Numbered from the stretch's first letter, positions 1 to 10,549 are shown. The stretch is DNA of 64,000 nucleotides from Nitrospirota bacterium (GCA_040754395.1 JBFMCL010000013.1:21643-85642), one strand, 5' to 3'. The notes: generated from the sequence alone by a model not told the origin. Numbers and translations are program-made.

Positions 1-132
1 AGCCAGGGCATAGTAGAAGACATTAGAGCTTTTACCGGTTGTGGCGGCAGCAGCTTCTTCTGCAAAGCAGAGAGGTGCCAGAATCCACATCAGTGAGAGG
101 GTGAGAAGTAATACAGTCAATGCTTTCTTCAT
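1..132 (-). CDS. atpE: ATP synthase F0 subunit c (N-terminal part)
   Basis: The gene runs off the left edge, so only the first 44 codons are visible. The start is the ATG at 130-132. The protein begins MKKALTVLLLTLSLMW, a cleavable-looking hydrophobic leader ending near LCFA, followed by an Ala-rich stretch and the start of a membrane helix. An extended N-terminus of this kind is known for subunit c in some deltaproteobacterial and Nitrospirota-type enzymes. The identification rests mainly on position: it lies 33 bp downstream of atpB on the same strand, the usual F0 order. Subunit c would form the proton-driven rotor ring; the ion-binding carboxylate lies outside the window. Confidence 0.75.
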   Translation of the reverse strand, partial: MKKALTVLLLTLSLMWILAPLCFAEEAAAATTGKSSNVFYYALA

Positions 133-165
133 TATTCGCCTTCCTCCTTTCATAAAGATATTGAA

Positions 166-849
166 TTAATGTGCCTCTTCAACGGCACCACCGAAATAAC
201 ATATGGTTAACAGGGTGAAGACAAGAGCCTGCACAACACTCACGAGCAGACCGAGCCCCAGAATCACCGTAGGGATAAACCAGGGAGAAATTATCGCAAG
301 AACGAGAAGCAGTACGTGTTTGCCCGTCATGTTGCCAAAGAGCCGTACAGTCAAGGTCAGGGGACGTACACAGTGCCCGATAATCTCTATCGGGAACATT
401 AAGATCATAAGGGGAATTCCCGCAAGGGTGCGGATAGGACCAAGGAACTGATTAATATACTTTACACCGTGTACCTTGATACCGAAATAGTGATACAGAA
501 GAAACACGGGTATTGCCATGGACGCATTGGTATTTACATTGGCAGTTGCAGCGGTAAACCCGGGTACCAGCCCCATCAGATTACAGAATAATATGAAGAA
601 GAATATTGTGCCAATGAAAGGAAACAGCTGTCTGCTGTAATGGTGGCCAATAGTATCATCGACCAATTTAAACACCTGTTCGACTATAAACTCAATAAAG
701 TTCTGGATGCCTTTTGGAACCAGCTTCAGGGAACCTTTTACCATAAGCGCAAGGACAATCAGGATTATTGAAACGAGAAAGGCATGTGTTACATTGTGAG
801 GTATTACCTCGGGCTTGATGATTGCATCCATTAATAGGACTTCTTCCAT
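166..849 (-). CDS. atpB: ATP synthase F0 subunit a
   Basis: A 227-aa integral membrane protein forming the stator half-channels that pass protons to the c ring. Five to six hydrophobic segments are visible. The family signature RPLTLTVRLFGNMTGKH, at roughly residues 162-178, contains the essential channel arginine, and the C-terminal helix VVQALVFTLLTICYF is typical. The length fits the family. The start at 849 is supported by GAGGAGG five bases upstream; an internal Met at codon 7 is a weaker alternative. It precedes atpE, and no atpI-like gene is seen upstream. Confidence 0.95.
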   Translation of the reverse strand: MEEVLLMDAIIKPEVIPHNVTHAFLVSIILIVLALMVKGSLKLVPKGIQNFIEFIVEQVFKLVDDTIGHHYSRQLFPFIGTIFFFILFCNLMGLVPGFTAATANVNTNASMAIPVFLLYHYFGIKVHGVKYINQFLGPIRTLAGIPLMILMFPIEIIGHCVRPLTLTVRLFGNMTGKHVLLLVLAIISPWFIPTVILGLGLLVSVVQALVFTLLTICYFGGAVEEAH

Positions 850-881
850 GTAAACCTCCTCTGAGGATTAAAATCGCAGTT

Positions 882-911
882 ATATTACATAACCTTATTT
901 TGAAAAGTCAA
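882..911 (-). promoter_or_regulatory. Candidate sigma-70 promoter for atpB-atpE
   Basis: On the minus strand TTGACT (906-911) is followed after 18 bp by TAATAT (882-887), about 30 bp upstream of the atpB start. The -35 matches consensus at 5 of 6 positions and the -10 at 4 of 6. It would let the F0 genes be transcribed apart from the TPR/PBP1A genes upstream. Confidence 0.45.
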
Positions 912-935
912 TAGGCTTAGAAAGAATCTTCCATA

Positions 936-1262
936 TTATTTTTTTTCCAGTTTTTTCTTTACCGAGAGAGGGGAAATATTCGGGTCAAGAACATACGCTT
1001 CATCAAAATATTTTGCAGATTCAGCATGTTTTTTCATCTTGTAAAGTGCGTACCCGAGAAGGTAATACGCATACGGATCAGGTTTTTTCTCCACGTATTC
1101 CCTGAGATATGTGACAGCGGTCTTATAATCCTTCTGTAAATATGCTTCGACCGCCCTGTCATAGGGATTTTCCTCTGCAGCTGCGAATGCAGCGGACAGA
1201 AAACTGCCAAAAATCATAAGGACGAATACGGCCTGCAACATTTTCCTCATCATCTTTTTCAT
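936..1262 (-). CDS. Small secreted TPR-repeat protein
   Basis: A 108-aa protein with a signal peptide (about residues 1-28, Lys/Arg-rich start, hydrophobic core, AFAA cleavage region). One and a half to two tetratricopeptide repeats follow, seen in AVEAYLQKDYKTAVTYLREY and AYYLLGYALYKMKKHAESAKYF. TPR units bind proteins, so a periplasmic scaffold role is likely, but the partner is unknown. The start lies 10 bp after the PBP1A stop, so the two genes are probably co-transcribed and the protein may act near the peptidoglycan synthase. The short C-terminus is Lys-rich. No specific family was recognised. Confidence 0.75.
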   Translation of the reverse strand: MKKMMRKMLQAVFVLMIFGSFLSAAFAAAEENPYDRAVEAYLQKDYKTAVTYLREYVEKKPDPYAYYLLGYALYKMKKHAESAKYFDEAYVLDPNISPLSVKKKLEKK

Positions 1263-1272
1263 AGCTTACCCC

Positions 1273-3582
1273 CTAATCAAAATTCAGGTTTATTTCCTTT
1301 TCCTTTACCTTACGCACAGTTACGGCCGGAGCCATGAGTCTTGGCTCGGAACCTTCCCTGAAATACTCCTTTATGCCCGAGGAATCCTCTCTGGACAAAA
1401 GACCGGTTGCCGGATCGATAACCCGGCTTACAATACCCTCGGGGACGGAGAATTCTTCCGGATCTCCGGAGGAATAACTTTTCATATAAAATACCCAAAC
1501 AGGAGATGCAGCGCGGGCACCGGTCTCCTGCGAACCCAAAGGTCTTGTGTCATCAAATCCTACCCACACAGCGGTTACGAGGTTCGTCGTGTAGCCCACA
1601 AACCATGCATCCCTGTACTCGTTGGTAGTCCCGGTTTTTCCCGCAACAGGCCTGCCGAGGGATTTTGCCCGCCAACCTGTGCCATTTTTCACCACATCCT
1701 CCATCAGTGAAGTTGTAAGGAAGGCGGTCTGGGGACTTATCGCCTCTTCGGCTTCAGGTTCATTGCTTTCGAGAATTCTTCCTCTTGAATCGGTGATATA
1801 CTTGATCGCGATCGGGTTGATTTTCATGCCGCTGTTTGCGAATACACTATAGCACAAGGCAAGATCAAGCGGCGTGACACTCAGCGAACCCAGCGCAAGC
1901 GTCAGGTCTCTTGGCATATCTCCTTCGATGCCAATCCGCCGTGCAAAATCCATTATATTGTTAATACCGACAGCGTCAACAAGTTTTACCGTAACCACAT
2001 TTCTCGAGTATGTCAACGCTTCCCTGAGCGTCGTGGGTCCATAAAATTTATGGTCCGCATTTGCAGGAGACCATTTCCCTCCGGGGCCGCCCGGATAAGT
2101 GACCGGTTCATCCATGATGATGCTTGCCGGAGTAAACCCCTTTTCGAGTGCTGCTGCGTAAATGATCGGCTTGAATGCGGACCCCGGCTGCCGCTTGGCA
2201 TAGATGGCCCTGTTATAGTCACTCCTGACGAAATCGTATCCCCCGATCATTGCCCTGATGAAGCCGGTGTCTTGCTCCAATGAAACGAGTGCTCCTTCAA
2301 CCTCTGGCTCCTGTTCCAAAGCAAGCTGAACATTGCTCCCGCGGATGCTTTTGATGCTTACCTTCACGATGTCGCCGGGTTTCAGTATCTTTGATAAGGT
2401 AAAGTCCTTAAGCACCTGACTCGAGCGTTTTCCCGGATCAATGACCTTTGCGGCCCATCTCGCGTCCTCAACGGACAGTTTTCCGATAATGCCCCGTGTC
2501 TTTATGATTGCCTCCCGTGGTGCGACCTTCAGGACGAGGCCGTTCGATATATCACCGGGGTTTGTGACCACGACAGAAGTCAGTTCCTTTGTTTTCAGTT
2601 CTTTTTCAATGTCAACGTCCTTCTTCTGTTCGACAGGACCACGCCAACCCCTTCTCTTGTCGAGTTCCCTGAGTCCCTGCTGTACCGCTCGTGAGGCAGC
2701 TGTCTGCGCATTTCTGTCAAGCGTTGTATATACCCTGAGGTCTCCTTTATAGACTTTTTCAATCCCGTATCTCTCCTCAAGGTATTTCTTTATGTAGTCA
2801 ATAAAATAGTTGTTTGCCTCCATGCCCTTTCTCATGCTCGAAAGTGTTATCGGCTGTTTCATCGCCTGTTCTTTTTCAGACCGTTTAATATACCCTTCTT
2901 CTTCCAGGCGGTTCAGGACAATCCGCTGCCGATTTTTCGCCTTTGCAAGGTCATTAAACGGTGAATAAAAGGTCGGGGCCTTAATGAGGCCTGCAATCAG
3001 AGATGCTTCAATCAGCGTAATGTCCCTGACTGACTTGCCGAAATAAATCCTCGAGGCCATTTCAACGCCGTAAGCCCCGTGACCGAAATAGATCTTGTTC
3101 AGATACAGCTCGAGAATCTCTTTTTTTTCCAGATCTTTTTCGATTTTTATCGCAAGGACAGCTTCACGGAGTTTCCGCTTGAGAGTTTTTTCCGGGGTGA
3201 GAAACATGACTTTGGCGAGCTGCTGCGTAATCGTGCTGCCTCCCTCTTTCAGGCCGACATAGAGAATATCCTTGATAATCGCCCTTCCGATGGCGAGATA
3301 ATCAATGCCTTTATGACGCCAGAACCTTGAATCCTCCACTGCAATAACGGAGTTGATCATGTGGTCAGGGATTTTGCCGATGGGAACGAATATTCCCTTT
3401 TCAGCCTTCAGTTCCCCGATCATCACATCATCATCTGCATAAATCTTCGTGCCTTCAGACGGTTTGTATTCTTTTATTTCCTCGAGAGACGGAAGTCCCA
3501 TGCTGATGGCAAGATAGGTCCCGGCAGATATGCCTGCAAGGATGGATATTGCGGCAAGGATAATAATGATTTTGGATTTCAT
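1273..3582 (-). CDS. mrcA: Penicillin-binding protein 1A, bifunctional peptidoglycan synthase
   Basis: A bifunctional glycosyltransferase/transpeptidase that polymerises lipid II and crosslinks peptide stems in the periplasm. After an N-terminal membrane anchor come the GT51 motifs AVEDSRFWRHKGID and GGSTITQQLAK, an OB-like linker region, then the transpeptidase motifs SAFK (nucleophile Ser), SRN and KTGTTNEYRDAW. The length of 769 aa fits class A PBPs. The open frame extends 32 codons further upstream, but the ATG at 3582 is preferred because MKSKIIIILAAISILAG begins a proper membrane anchor and GGTGAT lies just before it. It leads the TPR gene and is divergent from dnaE. Confidence 0.95.
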   Translation of the reverse strand: MKSKIIIILAAISILAGISAGTYLAISMGLPSLEEIKEYKPSEGTKIYADDDVMIGELKAEKGIFVPIGKIPDHMINSVIAVEDSRFWRHKGIDYLAIGRAIIKDILYVGLKEGGSTITQQLAKVMFLTPEKTLKRKLREAVLAIKIEKDLEKKEILELYLNKIYFGHGAYGVEMASRIYFGKSVRDITLIEASLIAGLIKAPTFYSPFNDLAKAKNRQRIVLNRLEEEGYIKRSEKEQAMKQPITLSSMRKGMEANNYFIDYIKKYLEERYGIEKVYKGDLRVYTTLDRNAQTAASRAVQQGLRELDKRRGWRGPVEQKKDVDIEKELKTKELTSVVVTNPGDISNGLVLKVAPREAIIKTRGIIGKLSVEDARWAAKVIDPGKRSSQVLKDFTLSKILKPGDIVKVSIKSIRGSNVQLALEQEPEVEGALVSLEQDTGFIRAMIGGYDFVRSDYNRAIYAKRQPGSAFKPIIYAAALEKGFTPASIIMDEPVTYPGGPGGKWSPANADHKFYGPTTLREALTYSRNVVTVKLVDAVGINNIMDFARRIGIEGDMPRDLTLALGSLSVTPLDLALCYSVFANSGMKINPIAIKYITDSRGRILESNEPEAEEAISPQTAFLTTSLMEDVVKNGTGWRAKSLGRPVAGKTGTTNEYRDAWFVGYTTNLVTAVWVGFDDTRPLGSQETGARAASPVWVFYMKSYSSGDPEEFSVPEGIVSRVIDPATGLLSREDSSGIKEYFREGSEPRLMAPAVTVRKVKEKEINLNFD

Positions 3583-3744
3583 TACATCACCATTATACTC
3601 TTGATTGAAAAAAGCTGTCAAAATTGCCCGACTGCTGCTTCTGCATGAAGAAAAACATCTCCGTGCCGGTGACATCATCTGTGTGCGGAACGACTGCGAC
3701 TGATGCCATTGACTTGAAACTGTTCATGAGGGTAATATTCTATT

Positions 3745-6700
3745 ATGCATCGACATTCAGATTATGTTCCCCTCCACCTGCATACTGAATACAGCCTACT
3801 TGACGGAGCGATAAGAATAAAAGAGCTTGTCGATCAGGCGAATGTCTTCAGGATGCCCGCAGTTGCAATAACTGACCACGGCAATCTTTTCGGTGCGGTA
3901 GAATTTTACCGTTATGCCACAAAGGCAGGGATAAAACCAATCATCGGCTGTGAAGTCTATATCGCTCCCGGAAGCCGGTTCGAAAAGAGACAGGGGCATG
4001 ACACGGAGGAGTCCTCGTTTCATCTCATTCTCCTTGCGAAGGACAACAGCGGATACAGGAATCTCGTTACGCTTGTTACCCGGGCGTATACCGAAGGGTT
4101 TTACTACCGACCGAGAATCGACCATGACCTTCTGGCGCAATACAGCGGCGGGCTGATAGGTCTTACTTCATGCATGAAGGGAGAGATTCCCTATTATGTA
4201 CAGATGGGCATGATTGATCAGGCAAGGGAAAAGGCGCTTGCGTACAAGCATGTCCTCGGTCCGGATAACTTTTTTGTTGAGATTCAGGACAACGGCCTGC
4301 CCGAGCAGGATGAGCTGAACAGGAAGCTTGTAGAACTTGCAAAGGACCTCCATATCGGCATTGTGGCTACAAATGACTGCCACTACCTGCGAAGAGATGA
4401 TGCCAAGGCACATGACATCCTGCTGTGCATTCAGACAGGAAAAACCGTGAATGATGCGAACCGGCTCCGTTTCAAGTCAGACGGATTCTATTTTAAATCA
4501 CCTGAAGAAATGAAGCACGCCTTCAGGGACATACCTGAGGCGGTTACCAATACACGTGCGATCGCGGAGAGGTGCAATGTCGAGTTCAGTCTCGGGAAAA
4601 ATTTGCTGCCGAAATATGAACTCGAAGACGGTCAGTTGCCGGATTCACTGTTGGGAAAACTTGCAGCGGAGGGACTAACGCACCGAATTGGGCATGAGCC
4701 GGAACCCCTGTACAGGGAAAGGCTCGCACGAGAACTCGACATTATAAAAAAGATGGACTATTCGTCCTACTTTCTCATAGTATGGGACTTTATCAGTTAT
4801 GCAAAGAAATGGGGGATTCCGGTCGGGCCCGGGAGGGGCTCTGCAGCAGGCAGCCTTGTCTCGTACTGTCTGGGCATTACGGACATTGATCCCGTCAAAT
4901 ACAATCTGCTTTTCGAGCGTTTTCTCAATCCCGAAAGAATCAGCATGCCGGATATAGATGTTGATTTCTGCAAAGACAGGAGGCCGGAGGTTATTGCATA
5001 TGTTGCGGAAAAATACGGGAAAGATCATGTAGCGCAGATCATTACCTTTGGTACCATGGCAGCAAAGGGGGCGATACGAGATGTCGGCAGGGCGCTTGAT
5101 ATCCCCTACGGAGATGTAGACAAGATCGCAAAGCTTATACCGAATACGGTGCATATCACTATTGAGGAAACCCTGAAAGCTGACCCGCAGCTGAGAACAC
5201 TTTACGAAACAGACCTCCAGATCAAAGAGCTCCTTGATACCGCAATGCGGCTTGAAGGGCTGAGCAGACATGCATCCACTCATGCTGCAGGAGTTGTGAT
5301 ATCGCCTGCTCCGCTGACGGATTATACGCCGTTGTACCGGAACCCGGGGGACGGGAGTGTGATGACACAGTTTGACATGGGGTCTATAGAAAAGATAGGT
5401 CTGCTGAAGTTTGATTTCCTCGGTCTGAAGACTCTGACCGTTATCAACGAAACACTCAAATATATAAGAAACAACGGCAAGGAACTCTCTTTCAGGGATA
5501 TCCCTTTTGACGACCGGAAGACCTATGAACTGTTAAGTTCAGGCAATACGACGGGCATCTTTCAGCTTGAAAGTTCCGGTATGAGGGATCTGCTTGTGAA
5601 GATATCGCCCAGCAGGTTTGAAGACCTTATCGCCATTGTTGCCCTGTACAGGCCGGGTCCCATGGGGAGCGGCATGATCGACGAATTTATCAGAAGGAAA
5701 AAAGGCCTGATACCGGTGAAATACGACCTGTCGCAGCTCAAGGAAATCCTGGATGAGACATACGGAGTTATCCTGTACCAGGAGCAGGTAATGAGGATCG
5801 CCAATAAACTTGCCAGTTTTACCATGGGACAGGCTGATATCCTGAGAAAGGCAATGGGCAAGAAAAGACCGGAAGAGATGGAAAAGCTGAAAGAAGCCTT
5901 TATCCGGGGTGCCAGTGAAGGAGGAATCTCGGAAAAAAAGGCGGTGAAGATTTTCGACCTCATGGCGTATTTTGCCGAATACGGCTTCAATAAATCGCAT
6001 TCTGCTGCCTATGCGTATGTGGCTTACCAGACAGCCTACCTGAAAGCACATTATCCGGTGGAATTTATGGCAGCTACGCTCAGTGCGGATATGGATACCA
6101 CCGACAAGATTGTCAAGCTGATAGCAGGATGCAGGGAAATGGGCATCACTATCCTTCCTCCTGACATTAATCTCTCGGGGAAGGAATTCATGGTGGTGGG
6201 AAATTCGATACGGTTCGGTCTCGAGGCAGTGAAAGGCGTAGGGGCGTCGGCCATCGAGATAATAATTGATACGAGAAGCAGAGACGGACTCTTCACCTCT
6301 GTTTCAGAATTCATGGGAAGGGTCGATCAGCGCAGGGTGAACAAAAAGGTGATCGAGAGTCTTATTAAGGCAGGCGCCTTTGATTCCCTTGGAACTACAA
6401 GATTGCAGGCGATGAACGTCATGAGTGCCGCGCTTAACGGAAGTTCGAGAGGGCATGCTGCGAGGGCGGCAGGCCAGCAGAGTATCTTCGGTGACTTTTC
6501 CGATGAGGAACCGGCTGTCACCGGGGAATGGAGTAAAGAGGAACTTCTGAAGGCTGAGAAAGAGGCGCTGGGTTTCTATATAACGGGGCATCCCTTAACG
6601 AGATACCGGAGGCAGCTCGAAAAGCTTGGCACAATCAGCATAGCGGAACTTGACGAAATTGAGGAGGATCAGGAAGTCAGAATAGGCGGAATCATAACGA

Positions 6701-7164
6701 ATATCAAAAAAGTTCAGACCAAGTCAAAAGCCGGGATAATGGCCTATTGTTCCCTTGAAGATCCTACAGGAAAGGTTGAAATCATCGTTTTCCCTGACCT
6801 TTACAGAAGCAGCATTAATACTCTGCAAAAAGACATGCCGATAGTGATCAGGGGGACCCTCGACAAAACCGAAAAAGGGATGAAAATCGTATCCAGAGAA
6901 ATTTCCGGTCTGGACGAGCTTGATGCACGATCGGGCGGCAAGGCAGAGATTACCCTGAAGATTCCCGAAGGGCAGTGTCCGAATCTTCAGATGCTGAGGT
7001 CGGTTCTGCTTTCGGGGGACAGCGGGAGATATCCCCTTTATTTCAGGATATGCCATCGCAATACCGAAACTCTCATAGCGACAGGGATAAAAATATCTGA
7101 TGACAGCAGGCTGGTCAGCAGAATAGAAGAAATATCCGGCAAAGGGACGGTCATCTTTCAATGA
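3745..7164 (+). CDS. dnaE: DNA polymerase III alpha subunit (replicative)
   Basis: The C-family replicative polymerase, 1139 aa, matching DnaE1 length. The N-terminal PHP domain starts with [11 protein letters not shown] (residues 11-21) and DHG near residue 44. The palm motif [11 protein letters not shown] lies near residues 358-368 and the catalytic aspartates in [12 protein letters not shown] near 401-412. Further motifs include [11 protein letters not shown], tandem HhH and an OB fold near 978-1020 ([17 protein letters not shown]). The stop overlaps the accA start by 4 bp (ATGA), so the two are translationally coupled, a pairing known in several phyla that may link replication and lipid synthesis. 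Confidence 0.98.
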   Translation: MHRHSDYVPLHLHTEYSLLDGAIRIKELVDQANVFRMPAVAITDHGNLFGAVEFYRYATKAGIKPIIGCEVYIAPGSRFEKRQGHDTEESSFHLILLAKDNSGYRNLVTLVTRAYTEGFYYRPRIDHDLLAQYSGGLIGLTSCMKGEIPYYVQMGMIDQAREKALAYKHVLGPDNFFVEIQDNGLPEQDELNRKLVELAKDLHIGIVATNDCHYLRRDDAKAHDILLCIQTGKTVNDANRLRFKSDGFYFKSPEEMKHAFRDIPEAVTNTRAIAERCNVEFSLGKNLLPKYELEDGQLPDSLLGKLAAEGLTHRIGHEPEPLYRERLARELDIIKKMDYSSYFLIVWDFISYAKKWGIPVGPGRGSAAGSLVSYCLGITDIDPVKYNLLFERFLNPERISMPDIDVDFCKDRRPEVIAYVAEKYGKDHVAQIITFGTMAAKGAIRDVGRALDIPYGDVDKIAKLIPNTVHITIEETLKADPQLRTLYETDLQIKELLDTAMRLEGLSRHASTHAAGVVISPAPLTDYTPLYRNPGDGSVMTQFDMGSIEKIGLLKFDFLGLKTLTVINETLKYIRNNGKELSFRDIPFDDRKTYELLSSGNTTGIFQLESSGMRDLLVKISPSRFEDLIAIVALYRPGPMGSGMIDEFIRRKKGLIPVKYDLSQLKEILDETYGVILYQEQVMRIANKLASFTMGQADILRKAMGKKRPEEMEKLKEAFIRGASEGGISEKKAVKIFDLMAYFAEYGFNKSHSAAYAYVAYQTAYLKAHYPVEFMAATLSADMDTTDKIVKLIAGCREMGITILPPDINLSGKEFMVVGNSIRFGLEAVKGVGASAIEIIIDTRSRDGLFTSVSEFMGRVDQRRVNKKVIESLIKAGAFDSLGTTRLQAMNVMSAALNGSSRGHAARAAGQQSIFGDFSDEEPAVTGEWSKEELLKAEKEALGFYITGHPLTRYRRQLEKLGTISIAELDEIEEDQEVRIGGIITNIKKVQTKSKAGIMAYCSLEDPTGKVEIIVFPDLYRSSINTLQKDMPIVIRGTLDKTEKGMKIVSREISGLDELDARSGGKAEITLKIPEGQCPNLQMLRSVLLSGDSGRYPLYFRICHRNTETLIATGIKISDDSRLVSRIEEISGKGTVIFQ

Positions 7165-8141
7165 TCCGGTACTATCTGGAATTCGAGCGGCAAATTGAGG
7201 ATCTGGAACTGAAGATAGAGGAACTCAGGCGACTGTCCGATGGAAAAGACATTGATATTTCGAGTGAAATCAAAAAACTCGAAAAAAAGGTGAGAGACCT
7301 TCGGTCAGAGATATTTTCTTCTCTGACACCCTGGCAAAAGACGCTTCTGGCACGGCATCCAGACAGGCCATATACGCTCGATTATATCAATATGATGACC
7401 AGCGACTTTATCGAGTTGCACGGTGACAGAAGGTTTTCTGACGACCCGGCAATAGTTGCAGGGATCGCAAAGTTAACCGATATCCCTGTCGTTCTTGTAG
7501 GGCATCAGAAAGGACGCGGAACAAACGAACGGATATTCCGCAATTTCGGGCAGCCGCATCCGGAGGGATACCGCAAGGCTCTCCGTGTGCTCAAACTTGC
7601 GGAAAGATTCAAAAGGCCGGTTGTTACGTTTATTGATACCCCGGGAGCATATCCAGGAATCGGTGCAGAAGAGCGTGGTCAGGCTGAAGCTATTGCCGTG
7701 AATCTCATGGAGATGTCGAGGCTCAGAACGCCCATCATCGCAGTAGTGATCGGGGAGGGAGGCAGTGGAGGGGCGCTCGCCCTAAGTGTTGCCGACAGAC
7801 TCTTTATGCTGGAGCACGCGACCTACTCCGTTATTTCGCCGGAAGGCTGTGCAGCCATTCTCTGGAAAAGGAACGGAGACCTTGGGCCGGAGGATTTTTC
7901 TAAGGCCGCGGATGCGCTTAAACTGACTGCACAGGACTTGTTGAACTTTAAGATCATAGACGGAATTATCCCTGAGCCACTCGGAGGAGCGCACAGGGAC
8001 CCTGAAGGGACAGCGAAGAGCATTTCTGAGTATATCATCGCTGCTGTTGAGGAACTGAAAACAAAAACTCCGGGAAAGCTTCTTGAGGAGAGATACCGGA
8101 GGTTCAGAAAAATAGGAAGTTTCTTGGAAGAGACCGGTTAG
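7161..8141 (+). CDS. accA: Acetyl-CoA carboxylase carboxyltransferase subunit alpha
   Basis: The alpha subunit of the carboxyltransferase that moves CO2 from biotin to acetyl-CoA to give malonyl-CoA for fatty acid synthesis. At 326 aa it has the typical N-terminal helical segment ([17 protein letters not shown]) and the crotonase-fold core, with [17 protein letters not shown] and [11 protein letters not shown] (residues about 198-208) forming the CoA and oxyanion sites. The partner beta subunit is accD at 30.7-31.5 kb, so the enzyme is complete within the window though split between two operons. The ATG overlaps the dnaE stop. Confidence 0.97.
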   Translation: MIRYYLEFERQIEDLELKIEELRRLSDGKDIDISSEIKKLEKKVRDLRSEIFSSLTPWQKTLLARHPDRPYTLDYINMMTSDFIELHGDRRFSDDPAIVAGIAKLTDIPVVLVGHQKGRGTNERIFRNFGQPHPEGYRKALRVLKLAERFKRPVVTFIDTPGAYPGIGAEERGQAEAIAVNLMEMSRLRTPIIAVVIGEGGSGGALALSVADRLFMLEHATYSVISPEGCAAILWKRNGDLGPEDFSKAADALKLTAQDLLNFKIIDGIIPEPLGGAHRDPEGTAKSISEYIIAAVEELKTKTPGKLLEERYRRFRKIGSFLEETG

Positions 8142-8213
8142 CCGTTCATCTGCGATAATCCGCCAACACCCCGCATCTTGTAGTATCTGCCCGACGCAAA
8201 AAGTTAAAAAAAG

Positions 8214-8283
8214 TTGACAAGAAAAATATAGCATATGCTATAGTAAACTATTGCGATTTTCAAGCGTATATGCTTGAAAGCAT
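8214..8283 (+). promoter_or_regulatory. Promoter with palindromic operator-like sites ahead of the TusA-like gene
   Basis: TTGACA at 8214-8219 is followed by TATAGT at 8239-8244; the spacer is 19 bp, longer than ideal. The 16-bp perfect palindrome TATAGCATATGCTATA (8227-8242) overlaps the spacer and -10. A second inverted repeat, ATGCTT-GA-AAGCAT, lies at 8270-8283. Both contain GCAT/ATGC half-sites, which suggests a dimeric repressor or activator. The regulator is unknown. The site lies about 60-130 bp before the gene at 8343. Confidence 0.4.
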
Positions 8284-8342
8284 GCGACGTACATGTATAA
8301 CCCTCTAATACTAAACAAAATTTATGCTGTTGAGGTGGAGAG

Positions 8343-8576
8343 ATGCAAAAAATGTCGTTGGTTGTTCTGGATACCATCGGTCTCAAGTGTCCACAGCCAG
8401 TCTTGAAGGTTGCTGCAAAATCGCCGGAGATACGGGCCGGAGAAGTTCTTGAGGTGATAGGTGACTGTCCTACATTTGAAAGAGATATCCGTGCGTGGTG
8501 CAAGAGATTGAAAAAGACCTTGCTGTCGATCAATGATGAAGGGGCGGGCAGAATCAGATGCCAGATCCAGTTTTGA
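8343..8576 (+). CDS. TusA/SirA-like sulfur carrier protein
   Basis: A 77-aa single-domain protein of the TusA (SirA/YeeD) family, which carries a persulfide on a conserved Cys for tRNA thiolation, molybdenum cofactor or sulfur-oxidation pathways. The family motif GLKCPQPVLK is present with the active Cys at residue 16, and the second half GEVLEVIGDCPTFERDIRAWCK fits the fold. The ribosome binding site GGTGGAG lies just upstream. The 3' end overlaps the following cyclase gene by 19 bp, so they are co-translated. No sulfurtransferase partner is adjacent, so the sulfur pathway cannot be named. Confidence 0.9.
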   Translation: MQKMSLVVLDTIGLKCPQPVLKVAAKSPEIRAGEVLEVIGDCPTFERDIRAWCKRLKKTLLSINDEGAGRIRCQIQF

Positions 8577-10489
8577 AACCCAGAAGGAAAAAGATACCGG
8601 ATAAGGTGCTGTGCTGGGAATTCTTTCACTGTAATAAAACGGCATGCCCTGTCTATTTGACCGGAAATTTGAAATGCTGGCTGATCAGCGAGACTCTTTG
8701 CCGCGAGAGGACGCAGGGCAAGTTTCTTGAGAAGATAGAACTGTGCCTCGGCTGCAGGGTCTTTCATATGAATATGGATGTCCCTTCAATGAAAGAGACG
8801 ATTAAAGTGGTAAGCAGGCAGTTCAGGCATTTCAGAAGGATGGTAGAGGAAAGAGACAAAGAACTCGAAAATATGAGCCTGGAGATGGCATTGGGATTAT
8901 CGGAAGTCTTTGAAGCATTAAAAAAGATTTCCTCAGGAGACCCCTCGGTCAGAATGCACGATAATTCAGGGATAGAATTAATTTCAAAACTGAAACGCAT
9001 GGTCAATATGACTGCCGGAGAAATCGGAGAGATTGTCGATCTCTCACACGAGTTTGCCATAGGTCTTGCAGAGCATTTCGAAGTGCTGCACAGGGTATCG
9101 CGGGGGGATTTGGAGACGAGGGTATCTGGCGGTTCAAAGGTGGAACTCCTTGAATCTCTCAAGGAAGTGACGAATGAGACTATTGAAAATATTTCACGGG
9201 AGATAGGAAAACGGGTCAGGGCGGAGAAAAGTCTGCAGCAGGAGAAGGGTATTATTGACTCGGCAATCAACAGCATGCCATGCATCTTTTGCCTTATGGA
9301 CGGGATCCTCCGGCTGGTACGGTGGAACAGAAACTTTGAATCAGTGACCGGCTATTCAGCGGAGGAGATGCGAAAGATGCAGCCCGTGGATTTTGTTGAT
9401 AAGGACGATAAAAAAGAGGTCGAGGAGAAACTCCGGGAGGTTGCTGTCAAAGGACAGACCACTGCCGAGATATATTTATTGGCAAAAGACGGCGTCAGGA
9501 TCCCCTATATGTTAACGTTTCTCCGGTTTTCCTCCGGCGCAATGAATTACTTTGTCATGATAGGAATTGATATAACCGACAAAAAACTCACTGAAAACAT
9601 GCTGAGGGAAAAGGAAGGCCGTGAGTCCCTCATTCTCAGTTCCCTCCCGATCGCATTTTATACCATGCAGCCTCCGGCTTTTTTCGGTACGATATGGGTG
9701 AGTGCACAGATAGACCGTATTACGGGTTTTCTCCCTGAAGCCTTTGTGAAAGATCCCTTGTTGCGGCTTTCGAGGATCCATCCCGATGACCGTGAGAGGG
9801 TTATAAAGAAATTTCAGTCAATAGGTGATGAGGGGAACGTTATTATCGAGTATCGCTGGCAATGTGCGGATGGATCATATAACTGGTTTTGCGACCAGGC
9901 AGGCCTGATCCTGGATGATAAGGGAAGGCCGCGTGAAATTGTCGGTGCCCTCGTCGATATAACAGAGCGCAAACATACAGAGGAAGCACTGCGTATTTTG
10001 TCTCTCGCGGATGAACTGACCCACCTGTACAACCGCAGGGGGTTTTTTACCTTTGCAGACCAGCAGCTGAAGATCGCAAACAGGATGAAGAAAAAGATAC
10101 TGCTTCTTTTTGCAGACCTGGACGACCTTAAATGGATCAACGATAACTTTGGTCACCATGAAGGCGACCATGCACTGACAGAATTTGCCGGCATTCTCAG
10201 AAAAACCTTTCGCGAATCGGACTTTATTGCCCGTATCGGAGGCGATGAGTTTGTCGTACTTGCGGTTGAGACAGAGGACGCAAATGCAGAGACCCTTACC
10301 GCACGGCTGGTGGATAGTCTCAGGACATACAATCAGAACAGAACGCATGACTATCCCCTCTCTGTCAGCATCGGTGTATCCCGGTATGATCCCGAAGCCC
10401 CATGTTCTATTAAAGAACTCCTTGCGAAAGCTGACCGGCTCATGTACAAGCAGAAGAAAGAAAAAGCAAACTTTGCCGGTACAGATTAG
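8558..10489 (+). CDS. Two-CW domain sensor diguanylate cyclase (HAMP-like, PAS, GGDEF)
   Basis: A 643-aa cytosolic-looking sensor that probably makes cyclic di-GMP. The N-terminus carries a two-CW Cys-rich module: C19-W20, C25, C30, C40-W41, C48, and C63-x2-C66. Two HAMP-like segments follow (SLEMALGLSEVFEALKKISS and FAIGLAEHFEVLHRVSRGD), then two PAS domains (about 230-350 and 355-475) and a GGDEF domain with intact GGDEF at residues 561-565. RESD five residues before it is the product-inhibition I-site. There is no transmembrane segment. The front ~215 residues are paralogous to the kinase-like protein at 42804. The CW module must be included, so the start lies at or close to 8558; TTG at codon 6 is an alternative. 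Confidence 0.93.
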   Translation: MPDPVLKPRRKKIPDKVLCWEFFHCNKTACPVYLTGNLKCWLISETLCRERTQGKFLEKIELCLGCRVFHMNMDVPSMKETIKVVSRQFRHFRRMVEERDKELENMSLEMALGLSEVFEALKKISSGDPSVRMHDNSGIELISKLKRMVNMTAGEIGEIVDLSHEFAIGLAEHFEVLHRVSRGDLETRVSGGSKVELLESLKEVTNETIENISREIGKRVRAEKSLQQEKGIIDSAINSMPCIFCLMDGILRLVRWNRNFESVTGYSAEEMRKMQPVDFVDKDDKKEVEEKLREVAVKGQTTAEIYLLAKDGVRIPYMLTFLRFSSGAMNYFVMIGIDITDKKLTENMLREKEGRESLILSSLPIAFYTMQPPAFFGTIWVSAQIDRITGFLPEAFVKDPLLRLSRIHPDDRERVIKKFQSIGDEGNVIIEYRWQCADGSYNWFCDQAGLILDDKGRPREIVGALVDITERKHTEEALRILSLADELTHLYNRRGFFTFADQQLKIANRMKKKILLLFADLDDLKWINDNFGHHEGDHALTEFAGILRKTFRESDFIARIGGDEFVVLAVETEDANAETLTARLVDSLRTYNQNRTHDYPLSVSIGVSRYDPEAPCSIKELLAKADRLMYKQKKEKANFAGTD

Positions 10490-10549
10490 TTAAGATAGTA
10501 GCAAGGCTCCCAGACGGGAAAATTGGTTATGGCTCAAGGGTATCAATAA

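Noticed and set aside
4675..5283. 202-aa minus-strand frame inside dnaE
   Set aside because: Antisense shadow; the dnaE catalytic motifs occupy the same bases.
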